Source of the DNA: Solibacillus isronensis
GTDB taxonomy: Bacteria; Bacillota; Bacilli; Bacillales_A; Planococcaceae
Reading direction: 5' to 3'
DNA length: 64,000 nt
NCBI RefSeq assembly: GCF_900168685.1
Contig: NZ_FVZN01000010.1
Location: 1 to 64,000 of the forward strand
Shown piece after piece: positions 44,871-53,195 of the stretch (positions within the stretch are counted from its first letter, which is position 1; each line of letters starts with the position of its first letter). Under the pieces are notes generated by a model that saw only the letters and a list, made by a program, of their open reading frames with translations, was not told where the DNA came from and made no database searches. The translations under genes and the position numbers were made by a program.

Positions 44871-44885
44871 TAATGATTGTTATCA
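44871..44885 (+). promoter_or_regulatory. Fur-like box before the His-tailed membrane protein
   Basis: TAATGATTGTTATCA resembles the Fur box TGATAATNATTATCA at most positions. It begins 5 bp after a TATAAT (44861-44866), a repressing position. The -35 is weak. Regulation by iron or another metal is inference. Confidence 0.4.
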
Positions 44886-44909
44886 CTAAAATAGAGAGGA
44901 GTTTTTATA

Positions 44910-45110
44910 ATGTTTGATCACCATTATCCGTTCTTGTCTAACTACTATACGGTAGTGTTAGGATTTACGGTAATACTTCTTGTATTCTTATTTATGTTTA
45001 TTATGTATTTACGTATTGGTTTACAATCACACGACTCTGTTATAGTAGATTCAAAAGCAAACACATTTGCGCCAAACGAAAAATCATTGGATGGCCACCA
45101 TCATCATTAA
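44910..45110 (+). CDS. Small membrane protein with histidine-rich ends, unknown
   Basis: A 66-residue hypothetical protein with one strong membrane helix (about residues 13-35). The N-terminus reads MFDHHYPFL and the C-terminus ends DGHHHH, so both ends carry His clusters that could bind metal. No family recognised. The ATG follows AGAGAGGAG. Together with the Fur-like sequence upstream it might be a metal-related peptide, but this is speculative. Followed by a good terminator. Confidence 0.65.
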   Translation: MFDHHYPFLSNYYTVVLGFTVILLVFLFMFIMYLRIGLQSHDSVIVDSKANTFAPNEKSLDGHHHH

Positions 45111-45117
45111 ATTTTTT

Positions 45118-45147
45118 ACAACCACTCTAAAGAGTGGTTGTTTTTTT
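45118..45147 (+). terminator. Terminator after the His-tailed gene
   Basis: ACAACCACTCT (45118-45128) pairs perfectly with AGAGTGGTTGT (45131-45141), then T6. Confidence 0.9.
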
Positions 45148-45273
45148 AGGTAGCGGATTTTTGCTATACTTCTCTCTATTTAGTAGAAATTTAACTTTAT
45201 TAATGCGCATTTGTTTGAATTATCTAAAAAATATTTTAAAATATAGAAGAATCGAAAGGGGTTTGAAGAACAA

Positions 45274-45843
45274 ATGTCTGCATTACAATCAATTTTAGAG
45301 TTTAACGGAAAATTCGTAGATGAAAAACAATATGAGCAGTATGCTACAACAAAATATCCTGATAAAAAAATCGTTGTTTTAACTTGTATGGATACTCGTT
45401 TAGTTGAATTACTACCTAAAGCAATGAATTTGCGCAATGGGGATGTTAAAGTTGTAAAAAGTGCAGGGGCAATCGTAAATCACCCGTTCGGCGGGATTAT
45501 GCGTAGCTTACTTGTAGCGGTTTATGAATTAAAGGCTGACGAAGTATATATTATCGGCCACTACGACTGCGGTATGAGTGCAGTTGATCCGGACGTAATG
45601 ATCGGTCATATGCTTGAACGAGGGGTTAAACAGGAAACGATTGATGTCATCAATTACGCTCGATTTGATTTAAAAGAATGGTTATGCGGTTTTGGGGATG
45701 TTGAAACAAGCGTATTAAAAAGTGTAGATTTAGTTAGAACACATCCGCTAATGCCAAAAGGTGTTCCTGTACATGGTCTTATTATCGATCCTGCAACAGG
45801 AAAGCTGGATTTGGTAACGGACGGAACAGTTGATCAAAAATAA
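45274..45843 (+). CDS. ytiB: Beta-class carbonic anhydrase (YtiB-like)
   Basis: A 189-residue beta-carbonic anhydrase interconverting CO2 and bicarbonate. Zinc ligands are C38 in TCMDTR with D40-R42 as the catalytic dyad, and H and C in GHYDCGM (about 96-101). The short length and the RSLLVAVYELKADEVYIIGH pattern match the YtiB subgroup. Cytosolic. The ATG follows GAAAGGGG. Monocistronic. Confidence 0.92.
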   Translation: MSALQSILEFNGKFVDEKQYEQYATTKYPDKKIVVLTCMDTRLVELLPKAMNLRNGDVKVVKSAGAIVNHPFGGIMRSLLVAVYELKADEVYIIGHYDCGMSAVDPDVMIGHMLERGVKQETIDVINYARFDLKEWLCGFGDVETSVLKSVDLVRTHPLMPKGVPVHGLIIDPATGKLDLVTDGTVDQK

Positions 45844-45859
45844 ATAATAAACGATAAAC

Positions 45860-45894
45860 GACAGTGCTCTTCATAATGAGCACTGTCGCTTTTT
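45860..45894. terminator. Terminator between carbonic anhydrase and acetyltransferase genes
   Basis: GACAGTGCTC (45860-45869) pairs perfectly with GAGCACTGTC (45878-45887), followed by T6. It mainly serves the plus-strand gene; the minus-strand gene ends 4 bases away. Confidence 0.85.
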
Positions 45895-45896
45895 TA

Positions 45897-46454
45897 TTAT
45901 GTCGTCCCTTTATATTCCCGCTGCAAAATGGCGTACATATAATGGTCGACCCATTTTCCGTTTATATACAACAGCTCCCGCAATAACCCTTCCCTTGTAA
46001 AACCTGACTTTTCCAATACTCGGATGGAAGCTGAATTTGGTGGTGCAACATATGCCTCTATTCTGTGAAGATTCAATGTAATGAAAGCGAATTCCATAAC
46101 TAGACGCACCGCTTCTGTCACAAGTCCTCTACCTGTGAAATTCTCATCCATTGAATAGCCGATAAAACCGCTTGAATAAGGTAAACGTTTAATTGAATAG
46201 AGTGAAATATGTCCGATTAATTGACCTGTTGCATTGTAAAAAATTCCGAAAGAAAATTCCCGGTTTGTTTGCAGCAAATGTATGCTTTCCAAAATCTTAT
46301 TATACTGTACTTGTTCTGTGTAAAATTCATCGCGATGTAACGGTTCAAATTCGGACCAATACATTTTATTGTCTCTTAATAATTTTGCCAACCCTTTCGC
46401 ATCGGACGGGGTAAATGTACGAAGCGAACATTGTTGCCCAATAAGTCGAACCAT
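45897..46454 (-). CDS. GNAT acetyltransferase, RimJ/RimL type
   Basis: A 185-residue GNAT-fold acetyltransferase. Strand beta-4 and the acetyl-CoA loop are visible in GFIGYSMDENFTGRGLVTEAVRL (Q/RxxGxG/A form TGRGLV), with the late NSASIRVLEKSGFTREG typical of RimJ/RimL enzymes that acetylate ribosomal protein N-termini or small amines. Substrate unknown. The start chosen is ATG at 46452-46454 after AAGGAGGGTCCA; a 14-codon longer frame has no binding site. Confidence 0.87.
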   Translation of the reverse strand: MVRLIGQQCSLRTFTPSDAKGLAKLLRDNKMYWSEFEPLHRDEFYTEQVQYNKILESIHLLQTNREFSFGIFYNATGQLIGHISLYSIKRLPYSSGFIGYSMDENFTGRGLVTEAVRLVMEFAFITLNLHRIEAYVAPPNSASIRVLEKSGFTREGLLRELLYINGKWVDHYMYAILQREYKGTT

Positions 46455-46516
46455 TGGACCCTCCTTCTTGTGAAATAGCTTGAATAAGCTTTTCATTGAA
46501 CCACCTTCATTTCATT

Positions 46517-47371
46517 TCAAAGCTTGCCTACCGTTTTTTTAACTTTTTTCTTTTTTGATTTTACAGGCTCAGGCTTTATATCTATAGATCCCGTTTTTTC
46601 TTTATCTGCAGCTGTTTCTTTACCCTTTTCGAAAATGTTCGTAAGTTTCATGCCCCGTTTTGTAACTTCTTTTTCTATATGGGCAACTGTTTCTTTTAGT
46701 ACTTGAACACGTGCATAGTTTTTATCGTTCCCTGCTATTAAGTGCCAAGGAGCGTTTTCCGAATCGGTTTTTTCGAACATTTCATCGGCTGCCTCACAAT
46801 ATTGATTAAATTTATCACGGTTCCGCCAATCTTCAGCCGTCAATTTCCATGATTTATACGGATCGGCTGCTCTTTCATTAAAACGTTTAAGCTGTTCATC
46901 CGAATCGATATGGATCCAAAATTTAATCATTATATAATCTTCATCTGTCAATTGTTTCTCAAAGCCATTAATTTCTTCATAAGCGCGTTTCCACTCTGCT
47001 TCTTCAGCAAACCCTTCTATGCGCTCCACAAGTACCCGCCCATACCAGGAACGGTCGAATATTGCGATCTGTCCATGTTGCGGCAACTTTCTCCAGAAAC
47101 GTTGCATATAATGATACCGCATTTCATGGGGCTGCGGGGCAGAGATCGGCCATACCATTAACCCGCGCGGATCGATACGTTCTGTTAGGCGCTTGATTGC
47201 TCCCCCTTTGCCTGCTGCATCCATACCTTCAAATACAATAATAAGACCAATTTTATTGTTGAATAAAAATTGCTGGGCGTTTAGCATTTCGTATTGTAAA
47301 GCTTTCAATTGTTTCTTATAGATTTCCTTCTCCAGTTTTTGCGATAAATCCACATCTTTTAGCTTTTTCAA
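46517..47371 (-). CDS. ppk2: Polyphosphate kinase 2 family protein
   Basis: A 284-residue PPK2-fold kinase, which uses polyphosphate to phosphorylate nucleoside mono- or diphosphates. Walker A GMDAAGKGGAIKRL (about 49-62), Walker B-like IAIFDRSWYGRVLVER (about 102-117) and lid arginines are present. A Lys-rich tail (last about 25 residues, KSKKKKVKKTVGKL) extends beyond the core and may bind polyphosphate or RNA. Class I-III assignment is not attempted. The start is TTG at 47371, 9 bases after GGGGAGG. Confidence 0.87.
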   Translation of the reverse strand: MKKLKDVDLSQKLEKEIYKKQLKALQYEMLNAQQFLFNNKIGLIIVFEGMDAAGKGGAIKRLTERIDPRGLMVWPISAPQPHEMRYHYMQRFWRKLPQHGQIAIFDRSWYGRVLVERIEGFAEEAEWKRAYEEINGFEKQLTDEDYIMIKFWIHIDSDEQLKRFNERAADPYKSWKLTAEDWRNRDKFNQYCEAADEMFEKTDSENAPWHLIAGNDKNYARVQVLKETVAHIEKEVTKRGMKLTNIFEKGKETAADKEKTGSIDIKPEPVKSKKKKVKKTVGKL

Positions 47372-47505
47372 ATAGTGCTGCCTCCCCTACTCCATTGATT
47401 TATGTATATTTTACTTGAAAGTGTATGGAATTGGTAATTGTTGCAGTCATTTATTTGAATCATTTGATTATTTTATGTTGGGACCTTGTTTTGATAGAAC
47501 AAAAA

Positions 47506-47538
47506 AACGCGGGTGCACTTATGTATGCACCCGCGTAT
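47506..47538 (-). terminator. Terminator after map
   Basis: A 12-bp GC-rich stem (ACGCGGGTGCA / TGCACCCGCGT, 47507-47537) followed on the minus strand by T7, 6 bases past the map stop codon. Confidence 0.9.
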
Positions 47539-47543
47539 ATAAT

Positions 47544-48365
<822 letters not shown>

Positions 48366-48433
48366 TCAAGGATTTTTAAATTTACCGGTTTATTCCTAAT
48401 TTAGTACGACTTTCTACTATATAAAAAGAAAAA

Positions 48434-48470
48434 CTTGCAGCGGAGAAAGTATTCCTCGCTGCAAGCCTTG
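48434..48470 (-). terminator. Terminator after thiT
   Basis: CTTGCAGCG (48434-48442) pairs perfectly with CGCTGCAAG (48458-48466); on the minus strand a T-rich tail follows. Confidence 0.8.
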
Positions 48471-48483
48471 AGTTTTCTATTCT

Positions 48484-49050
48484 TTATGTTGTTTTTACTT
48501 TTTGCAGTAAACGGGGTGCAGAAGTGAATAAAATAACTGCGATAATTGCTGTAAGTATTGTAGCAGGTACCATATAAGTACTGTTGTAAATAATTGAATA
48601 GGCCCATACATTATCATCGCCTGCATATTCTTTAAAGAACACGACACCTGCAAGCAAGTGCGAAACAAATCTTAAAGCACCACCTATAAGTGCCCCAATG
48701 ACAATATAAAGTGCCATTTTTACTTTATTGAGTGATTGTGTAGCCTCTAATAATGGCTTTCTTACAATTGCCGCTAATCCTACTACTGTAAAGGCAAGAC
48801 CATAATCTAAAATTGCCTGAAGCCAGTGTACAATGTAAGCACCGAACATCATTTGCATAACGCCGATCAGCAAGCCTGTTGCAAGTCCTGCCGTTAATCC
48901 CCAACGAATAGCCATTAACATAATCGGTACCATAACAAAGCTGATTGACCCGCCTTGTGCCCACATTTTAAATGATACTTGATCCAATACAAGTCCGATG
49001 GCAGCAAATATCGCTATCTCTACCATCATCAATAATTTCTTTCTGTCCAT
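48484..49050 (-). CDS. thiT: Thiamine ECF transporter substrate-binding subunit ThiT
   Basis: A 188-residue S-component binding thiamine and docking to the shared EcfAA'T module (not in this window). Six membrane helices; the loop KMWAQGGSISFVMVPIMLMA and the GPAYWVQILLDY-like part HWLQAILDYGLAF include thiamine-contact Trp/Tyr residues of the ThiT (YuaJ) family. The start is ATG at 49048-49050 after AAAGGGGA; a longer frame from 49083 has no site. A TPP riboswitch and terminator lie upstream, with element E2 between the terminator and the start codon. Confidence 0.93.
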   Translation of the reverse strand: MDRKKLLMMVEIAIFAAIGLVLDQVSFKMWAQGGSISFVMVPIMLMAIRWGLTAGLATGLLIGVMQMMFGAYIVHWLQAILDYGLAFTVVGLAAIVRKPLLEATQSLNKVKMALYIVIGALIGGALRFVSHLLAGVVFFKEYAGDDNVWAYSIIYNSTYMVPATILTAIIAVILFTSAPRLLQKVKTT

Positions 49051-49106
49051 AACAATTCCCCTTTCTTTTATCCGATGTAACAAAAGTGAAGAGGGATAGA
49101 ATTGAA

Positions 49107-49132
49107 ATCAATTACGCATTTGCGTAATTGAT
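49107..49132. repeat. Perfect palindrome in the thiT leader
   Basis: ATCAATTACGCA-TT-TGCGTAATTGAT is a perfect 12-bp inverted repeat with a 2-base loop, about 60 bp before the thiT start and beside element E2. Confidence 0.7.
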
Positions 49133-49139
49133 TGCGTCG

Positions 49140-49240
49140 GGATTCGGCTTTAGGACCCACACGATGTGGGTCAGTCAGCCATTGTCGCACGATGCGACGT
49201 TTATTGGCTGACTTCCTTTTTAGAACTCCTAACCGAATCC
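49140..49240 (+). repeat. Structured element E2 in the thiT leader
   Basis: Nested inverted repeats: GGATTCGG/CCGAATCC (49140-49147, 49233-49240), TTAGGA/TCCTAA (49150-49155, 49227-49232), hairpin A CCCACA-CGA-TGTGGG (49156-49170), helix B AGTCAGCCA/TGGCTGACT (49173-49181, 49205-49213) capped by hairpin C GTCGCA-CGA-TGCGAC (49184-49198). CGTCGG occurs on both outer sides (49135-49140, 49249-49254). The same order and sizes of hairpin A, helix B and hairpin C occur in E1 at 24131-24188 with different stem sequences. In the thiT transcript its complement would be part of the 5' leader. Confidence 0.65.
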
Positions 49241-49260
49241 ATGACATCCGTCGGAAACTT

Positions 49261-49293
49261 TTACTTTTTCAGTAGGTTTTTTGAAAAAGTAAA
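49261..49293 (-). other. Second hairpin downstream of the riboswitch terminator
   Basis: TTACTTTTTCA (49261-49271) is complementary to TGAAAAAGTAA (49282-49292). An AT-only stem directly after the terminator T run; it may be part of E2's border or a transcription pause site. Role unknown. Confidence 0.45.
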
Positions 49294-49327
49294 AAACGAT
49301 AATCAGGACAAAAGCCTGACTATCGTT
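49290..49327 (-). terminator. Riboswitch-controlled terminator of thiT
   Basis: On the minus strand AACGATAGTCAGG pairs with CCTGATTATCGTT (49315-49327, 49295-49307; one mismatch), followed by T5. It lies right after the TPP aptamer and about 240 bp before the thiT start: the expected expression platform for premature termination when TPP is bound. Confidence 0.88.
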
Positions 49328-49345
49328 TGAACAGTCGGATTCTAT

Positions 49346-49438
49346 CCACATCCCTACGCAAGTGCTAACTTACAGGTTCAAAGAGTCAGTGCAATCCCGT
49401 GCACAATCTCAGCCGACTTTCTCGGCACCCCTTGTGGT
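49346..49438 (-). ncRNA. TPP riboswitch (THI element)
   Basis: The minus strand carries the conserved THI-box landmarks in order: GGGGTGCC, GGCTGAGA (CTGAGA at 49407-49412), TTTGAACCTG, then AGTTAGCAC..GCGTAGGGA (ending 49351). CCACA (49434-49438) and TGTGG (49346-49350) close P1. It is upstream of thiT with a terminator in between, so TPP should shut off thiamine uptake. Confidence 0.95.
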
Positions 49439-49557
49439 ACATCTAATTTTTATTGTTTGAACATGCTCATTGTAACCAATATTTTTACAACTTTCAACAG
49501 CTATTATTTTGAAACGTACTAGAATTACATATAATAGATACGAAGGAGTGATAAATA

Positions 49558-49890
49558 ATGGATCAATCGAAAGGTTTAAGTGCACTGAGCTATTTAAGCT
49601 TTTATTTTGCACCGTTTATTTTACCGTTAATTATATTTATTGTTACGAAAGATGCTGCCGTTAAAGGCCATTCTAAAAAAGCTTTTATTACACAACTCAT
49701 ACCTATACTTTTAGGGATTCTGTACATGATTTACTTTTTCACTTCCGTTCTTTCCCGAAATGATACTTTGATCTTGAGCATTCAGGATTTTTTCATAAGT
49801 TCACATTTTATCGGATTTATTCTTTTAGTTGTTATTACGTTCATCCTGGCGATATGGAATTTAGCTCAAGCGATTAAAGTTTTACGTTAA
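49558..49890 (+). CDS. DUF4870-like membrane protein
   Basis: A 110-residue protein with three membrane segments (about 8-30, 43-64 and 79-104) and the pattern GLSALSYLSFYFAPFILPLI ... VKGHSKKAFITQL typical of DUF4870-type proteins. Function unknown. The ATG follows GAAGGAGTG. It lies about 120 bp from the divergent thiT riboswitch. Confidence 0.72.
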   Translation: MDQSKGLSALSYLSFYFAPFILPLIIFIVTKDAAVKGHSKKAFITQLIPILLGILYMIYFFTSVLSRNDTLILSIQDFFISSHFIGFILLVVITFILAIWNLAQAIKVLR

Positions 49891-49958
49891 TGTTTATGAA
49901 AGCTCCTTCTTTGGGTATATTTTTTATACGAAATGTATTCGTTAAGGAGTGTTTACTA

Positions 49959-50090
49959 ATGAAATTAAATAAGCTCATTAAAACAGCAATTAAATATGGA
50001 CCAATCGTGTACCCAATCATTAAAAAAATGATGGACAACAAAAAATCTACACCCCAACCAGCAACTACACGACGAACTCCAAAACGTTAA
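49959..50090 (+). CDS. Small basic protein, unknown
   Basis: A 43-residue basic peptide (MKLNKLIKTAIKYGPIVYPI...) with an amphipathic helix in the first half and a Pro/Thr/Arg/Lys tail ending RRTPKR. Short, uncharacterized proteins of this form occur in Bacillales. The start at 49959 follows AAGGAGTG at good spacing; an in-frame reading from 49890 has no site. Followed by a terminator. Confidence 0.6.
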   Translation: MKLNKLIKTAIKYGPIVYPIIKKMMDNKKSTPQPATTRRTPKR

Positions 50091-50099
50091 CGCAAAAAA

Positions 50100-50135
50100 A
50101 ACATTTCCCACTTTTACTGGAGGGAAATGTTTTTT
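50100..50135. terminator. Bidirectional terminator before sbcC
   Basis: ACATTTCCC (50101-50109) pairs with GGGAAATGT (50122-50130), with A and T runs on both sides. Confidence 0.85.
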
Positions 50136-50139
50136 TTTC

Positions 50140-53100
50140 TTATTTAATAATGATTTCCGTTTTACTATAGCCTTCTTTTAGCTTTTGCACTTGTAAAATA
50201 GCTGGCATTGCTGCTTTTAGTTCGGCCACATGGGAGATGACGCCGATTAAGCGGCCTGTTTGTTGAAGATCGATCAATATATCGATTGCCCTTCTTAACG
50301 CTTCCTCATCCAAAGTACCGAAGCCTTCATCGATAAACATCGTATCGATATGCACACTTCCTTGAACACTTTGAATAACATCGGCCATTCCTAATGCTAA
50401 TGAAAGTGAGGCATTGAATTTTTCACCGCCGGATAATGTTTTTACATCCCGCGTTTGCCCTGTATGGCTGTCATATACGTCGATGCTGAGTCCACTTTGA
50501 GCATTTCCTTCTTTCCTTCCTGTAGATTTCAGGAAGTATTGGCCATTTGATAAGACACGTAAACGTTCATTTGCCGCATGTGTCACTTTTTCCAAATAGC
50601 CGATTTGCACAAACCGTTCAAATGAAATTTTCGCATCATTTTGACCGCGAATTAAATTATAAACATGTTCAACTTGCATCAGCTTTGCTTTATAGCTTTC
50701 GATTTGCTGTGCGGATTGGTCAAGTTTATCGCGCGTCTCCTCACATTGCTCCACATAGGACTGGATCAATGTTATTTTCGAGTACTGTGCCTCGATCTGC
50801 TCATTCAGCTCCTGAATCTGTTGCTCACATGCCGTTAAATCGGCTCGTTCTTTTCCTTCAAGCAAAGGTTCTTCCTCAGCAATTTGAACAGATAATGTAT
50901 GAACACTTTGTTTGTACGCTTCAACCGCATCCTGAATTTGCTGCTGTACATTTAAAGGCAGTAACGCAGTCTTATACGTTTCCAAGTCGAAACCTTCCTG
51001 CTCCAATGCTGATTCAAATGCTTTTTGCGCTAAAAGAGATTCCTGCTGTTTTTCTGTTACAAGATTTTTCGCATGAAGATGGTTTACTTCACAAGATTTT
51101 TCATCCAATTGGATTTTTTGCATCGCTTCAAGTGCATTTTGAATTGCAAGTTTCAAATGGCGATGTTTTTGCTGCTGGCTCGCCAATTCTTGTGTTACTT
51201 CATCCAATCTAGAAAACTGAGGCAATAATGACTGCTCACTTTGCTCAAGCTTCCCTTTTTCCTGCGCATATTGTTTATCAATATCGATTACATATTGCTG
51301 CCCTTTTTCAATGCGCCCTTGCAGCACTTCTTTATTTTCTGAAAGCTGTACCATCGTTTTCTTTTCATTGATAAGCTGTGCCTGCTGCTGTTTTTGCTTT
51401 GTCAACTGCGCAGTCAGTACGGCCAATTGCTGTTCATACTCATGTAGCTGTGAAAGCTCAGCGTCAAGTGACTGAAGCGCACTTCTTTTCTGTTCCAATG
51501 TTGCCTTTTCCACATCTAATTTCGAATTGACCTGGTAAAAGCTTTGCATCGCCCGATCGCCTTCTTGACGCAGCTGTGCCAATGCTTCTTCATCAATGAC
51601 AACCGCTTCGCTGCTATGAATGGCTGGGTGTTCTGTGCTTCCACATACAGGACATGCTTCACCGTGCTGTAGTGATGCTGCAAGAAAGGATGCCTGGTTG
51701 CTGCGTATTTGCTGCTCCATATTGTGCAGCTTCTGTTGTGCTTCATCAGCAACTTGTTTCTTCTCAGCAAGCTGTTTCACTAAAACTTCGACATTCTTCT
51801 GTATTGCAGCCACTTCTTTTACCATTTCAATTTTACGTGTTAATGCAGCATGTGCTTCATACGTATCATGGTATGTCACTGTCGCATTTTCCAGCTCATT
51901 TATAATGGCTTGCTGCTTTTGATGTTTTTCTTTTAAAGAGGATGCTTCGTTTTGCAGCTTATCAAATAATTGCTTGGCGTTTTTCTGGTTTTCTGCAAGC
52001 TTTGAAACATTTTCCCGCTGTGTATTAATCGATTGATAGATCGGAACAAGCTGTTCAAGCTGAGAAATCGATTTTGTATAGTTATCCAACAATGGTTCTT
52101 GCTGCTTTTGTTCCTGATAATGAGCTGTCGCCTGCTGAAGTTGTGCCTGTGCGCGTTCATGGTCAGTCTTTGCTTTTTGTAAAGAGACTTCTGCTTGTTC
52201 AAGCTGCCGTTTTACCTTCTCATATTCACGCTCTAAAGGTTCAATTTGATTAGCCTTTTTGGCAAGTACAAGTTTCTGCTGTTCTGCTTGTATTTTATCC
52301 TTTTGCTCGAGTAATTCTTCGAGCCGCGCTTTCCGCAATGAAAACTTTTCAATCCGCTCATTTAACAGTCTTTGTTCATTTAATGTTTTAACTAACTTTT
52401 GTAATTCTATTTTTGAAGCATCATATTCACCTTTTAATGCAGTACAATGATCCTCATAATATTGCTGTTCTGTCAGCAAGGCACTCTTTACTTGATACAG
52501 ATTAATGACATCATTGTTCAGAGATGAAAACAGTTCCGATTCTCTATGCGGGAGTCGTGATCGGATTTCATGAATTGTGTTATCCTGTTGCATCTTTGCT
52601 TGTTCATAATTTTTTTCGGCAATATTCTTTTTCTCTTTCAGCAGTTCCACCATTTTCGTAAAGCGTTCCGTTTTGAAAATTTTTCGGAAAATCTCTTCTT
52701 TATGCTTTGATTCCGATGTAAGGAGCTTTTGAAATTCCCCTTGCGGCAGCATGACAATCTGATTAAATTGGGACTGTGTTAAGCCGATCAGTTCTTCAAC
52801 TTTCGACTGAATGAGCTTAACTTGAAACTTTTCAACAGCGGGTACAATGACCCCATCGGTAATCTCAAAAAACTCACGCTTCGCACTTGCACCGTCATGA
52901 CCAAACTTCCGCCAAATACGGTAAAGGCGACCGTGTACTTCAAATTCAAGTTCGACTTCCGTATCAACCGTTTCATCCGCAAAATCACTGCGCAAAAACA
53001 GCGACTTTTCCCGATCCTCTCCACTTCCAGAATCATAAAGTGCAAACGTAATCGCATCAAAAATAGTCGTTTTCCCCGCCCCAGTTGCACCGGAAACAAC

Positions 53101-53193
53101 AAAAATTCCATGTTCATGAAGTTTTGTAAAATCAATGACTTCTTTTTGATGATACGGTCCAAATGCTGTCATCGATAATTTTATTGGCTTCAT
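50140..53193 (-). CDS. sbcC: Exonuclease subunit SbcC (Rad50-like)
   Basis: A 1017-residue SMC-like ATPase that with SbcD processes DNA hairpins and blocked ends. The N-terminal Walker A is SGATGAGKTT (about 34-43); a long coiled coil follows, broken by the zinc hook CPVCG near residue 513, where two molecules join; then the C-terminal signature LSGGEKFNASLSLALG, Walker B FIDEGFGTLD and H-loop VISHV. Length typical. The ATG is 2 bp after the sbcD stop, in one operon. Gln/Glu/Lys-rich coiled-coil composition is normal. Confidence 0.95.
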   Translation of the reverse strand: MKPIKLSMTAFGPYHQKEVIDFTKLHEHGIFVVSGATGAGKTTIFDAITFALYDSGSGEDREKSLFLRSDFADETVDTEVELEFEVHGRLYRIWRKFGHDGASAKREFFEITDGVIVPAVEKFQVKLIQSKVEELIGLTQSQFNQIVMLPQGEFQKLLTSESKHKEEIFRKIFKTERFTKMVELLKEKKNIAEKNYEQAKMQQDNTIHEIRSRLPHRESELFSSLNNDVINLYQVKSALLTEQQYYEDHCTALKGEYDASKIELQKLVKTLNEQRLLNERIEKFSLRKARLEELLEQKDKIQAEQQKLVLAKKANQIEPLEREYEKVKRQLEQAEVSLQKAKTDHERAQAQLQQATAHYQEQKQQEPLLDNYTKSISQLEQLVPIYQSINTQRENVSKLAENQKNAKQLFDKLQNEASSLKEKHQKQQAIINELENATVTYHDTYEAHAALTRKIEMVKEVAAIQKNVEVLVKQLAEKKQVADEAQQKLHNMEQQIRSNQASFLAASLQHGEACPVCGSTEHPAIHSSEAVVIDEEALAQLRQEGDRAMQSFYQVNSKLDVEKATLEQKRSALQSLDAELSQLHEYEQQLAVLTAQLTKQKQQQAQLINEKKTMVQLSENKEVLQGRIEKGQQYVIDIDKQYAQEKGKLEQSEQSLLPQFSRLDEVTQELASQQQKHRHLKLAIQNALEAMQKIQLDEKSCEVNHLHAKNLVTEKQQESLLAQKAFESALEQEGFDLETYKTALLPLNVQQQIQDAVEAYKQSVHTLSVQIAEEEPLLEGKERADLTACEQQIQELNEQIEAQYSKITLIQSYVEQCEETRDKLDQSAQQIESYKAKLMQVEHVYNLIRGQNDAKISFERFVQIGYLEKVTHAANERLRVLSNGQYFLKSTGRKEGNAQSGLSIDVYDSHTGQTRDVKTLSGGEKFNASLSLALGMADVIQSVQGSVHIDTMFIDEGFGTLDEEALRRAIDILIDLQQTGRLIGVISHVAELKAAMPAILQVQKLKEGYSKTEIIIK

Positions 53194-53195
53194 CG

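Noticed and set aside
50547-51212. 221-codon open frame opposite sbcC
   Set aside because: It lies wholly inside sbcC on the other strand, has no recognisable family and no ribosome binding site. Long antisense frames are expected opposite Gln/Glu/Lys-rich coiled-coil genes.
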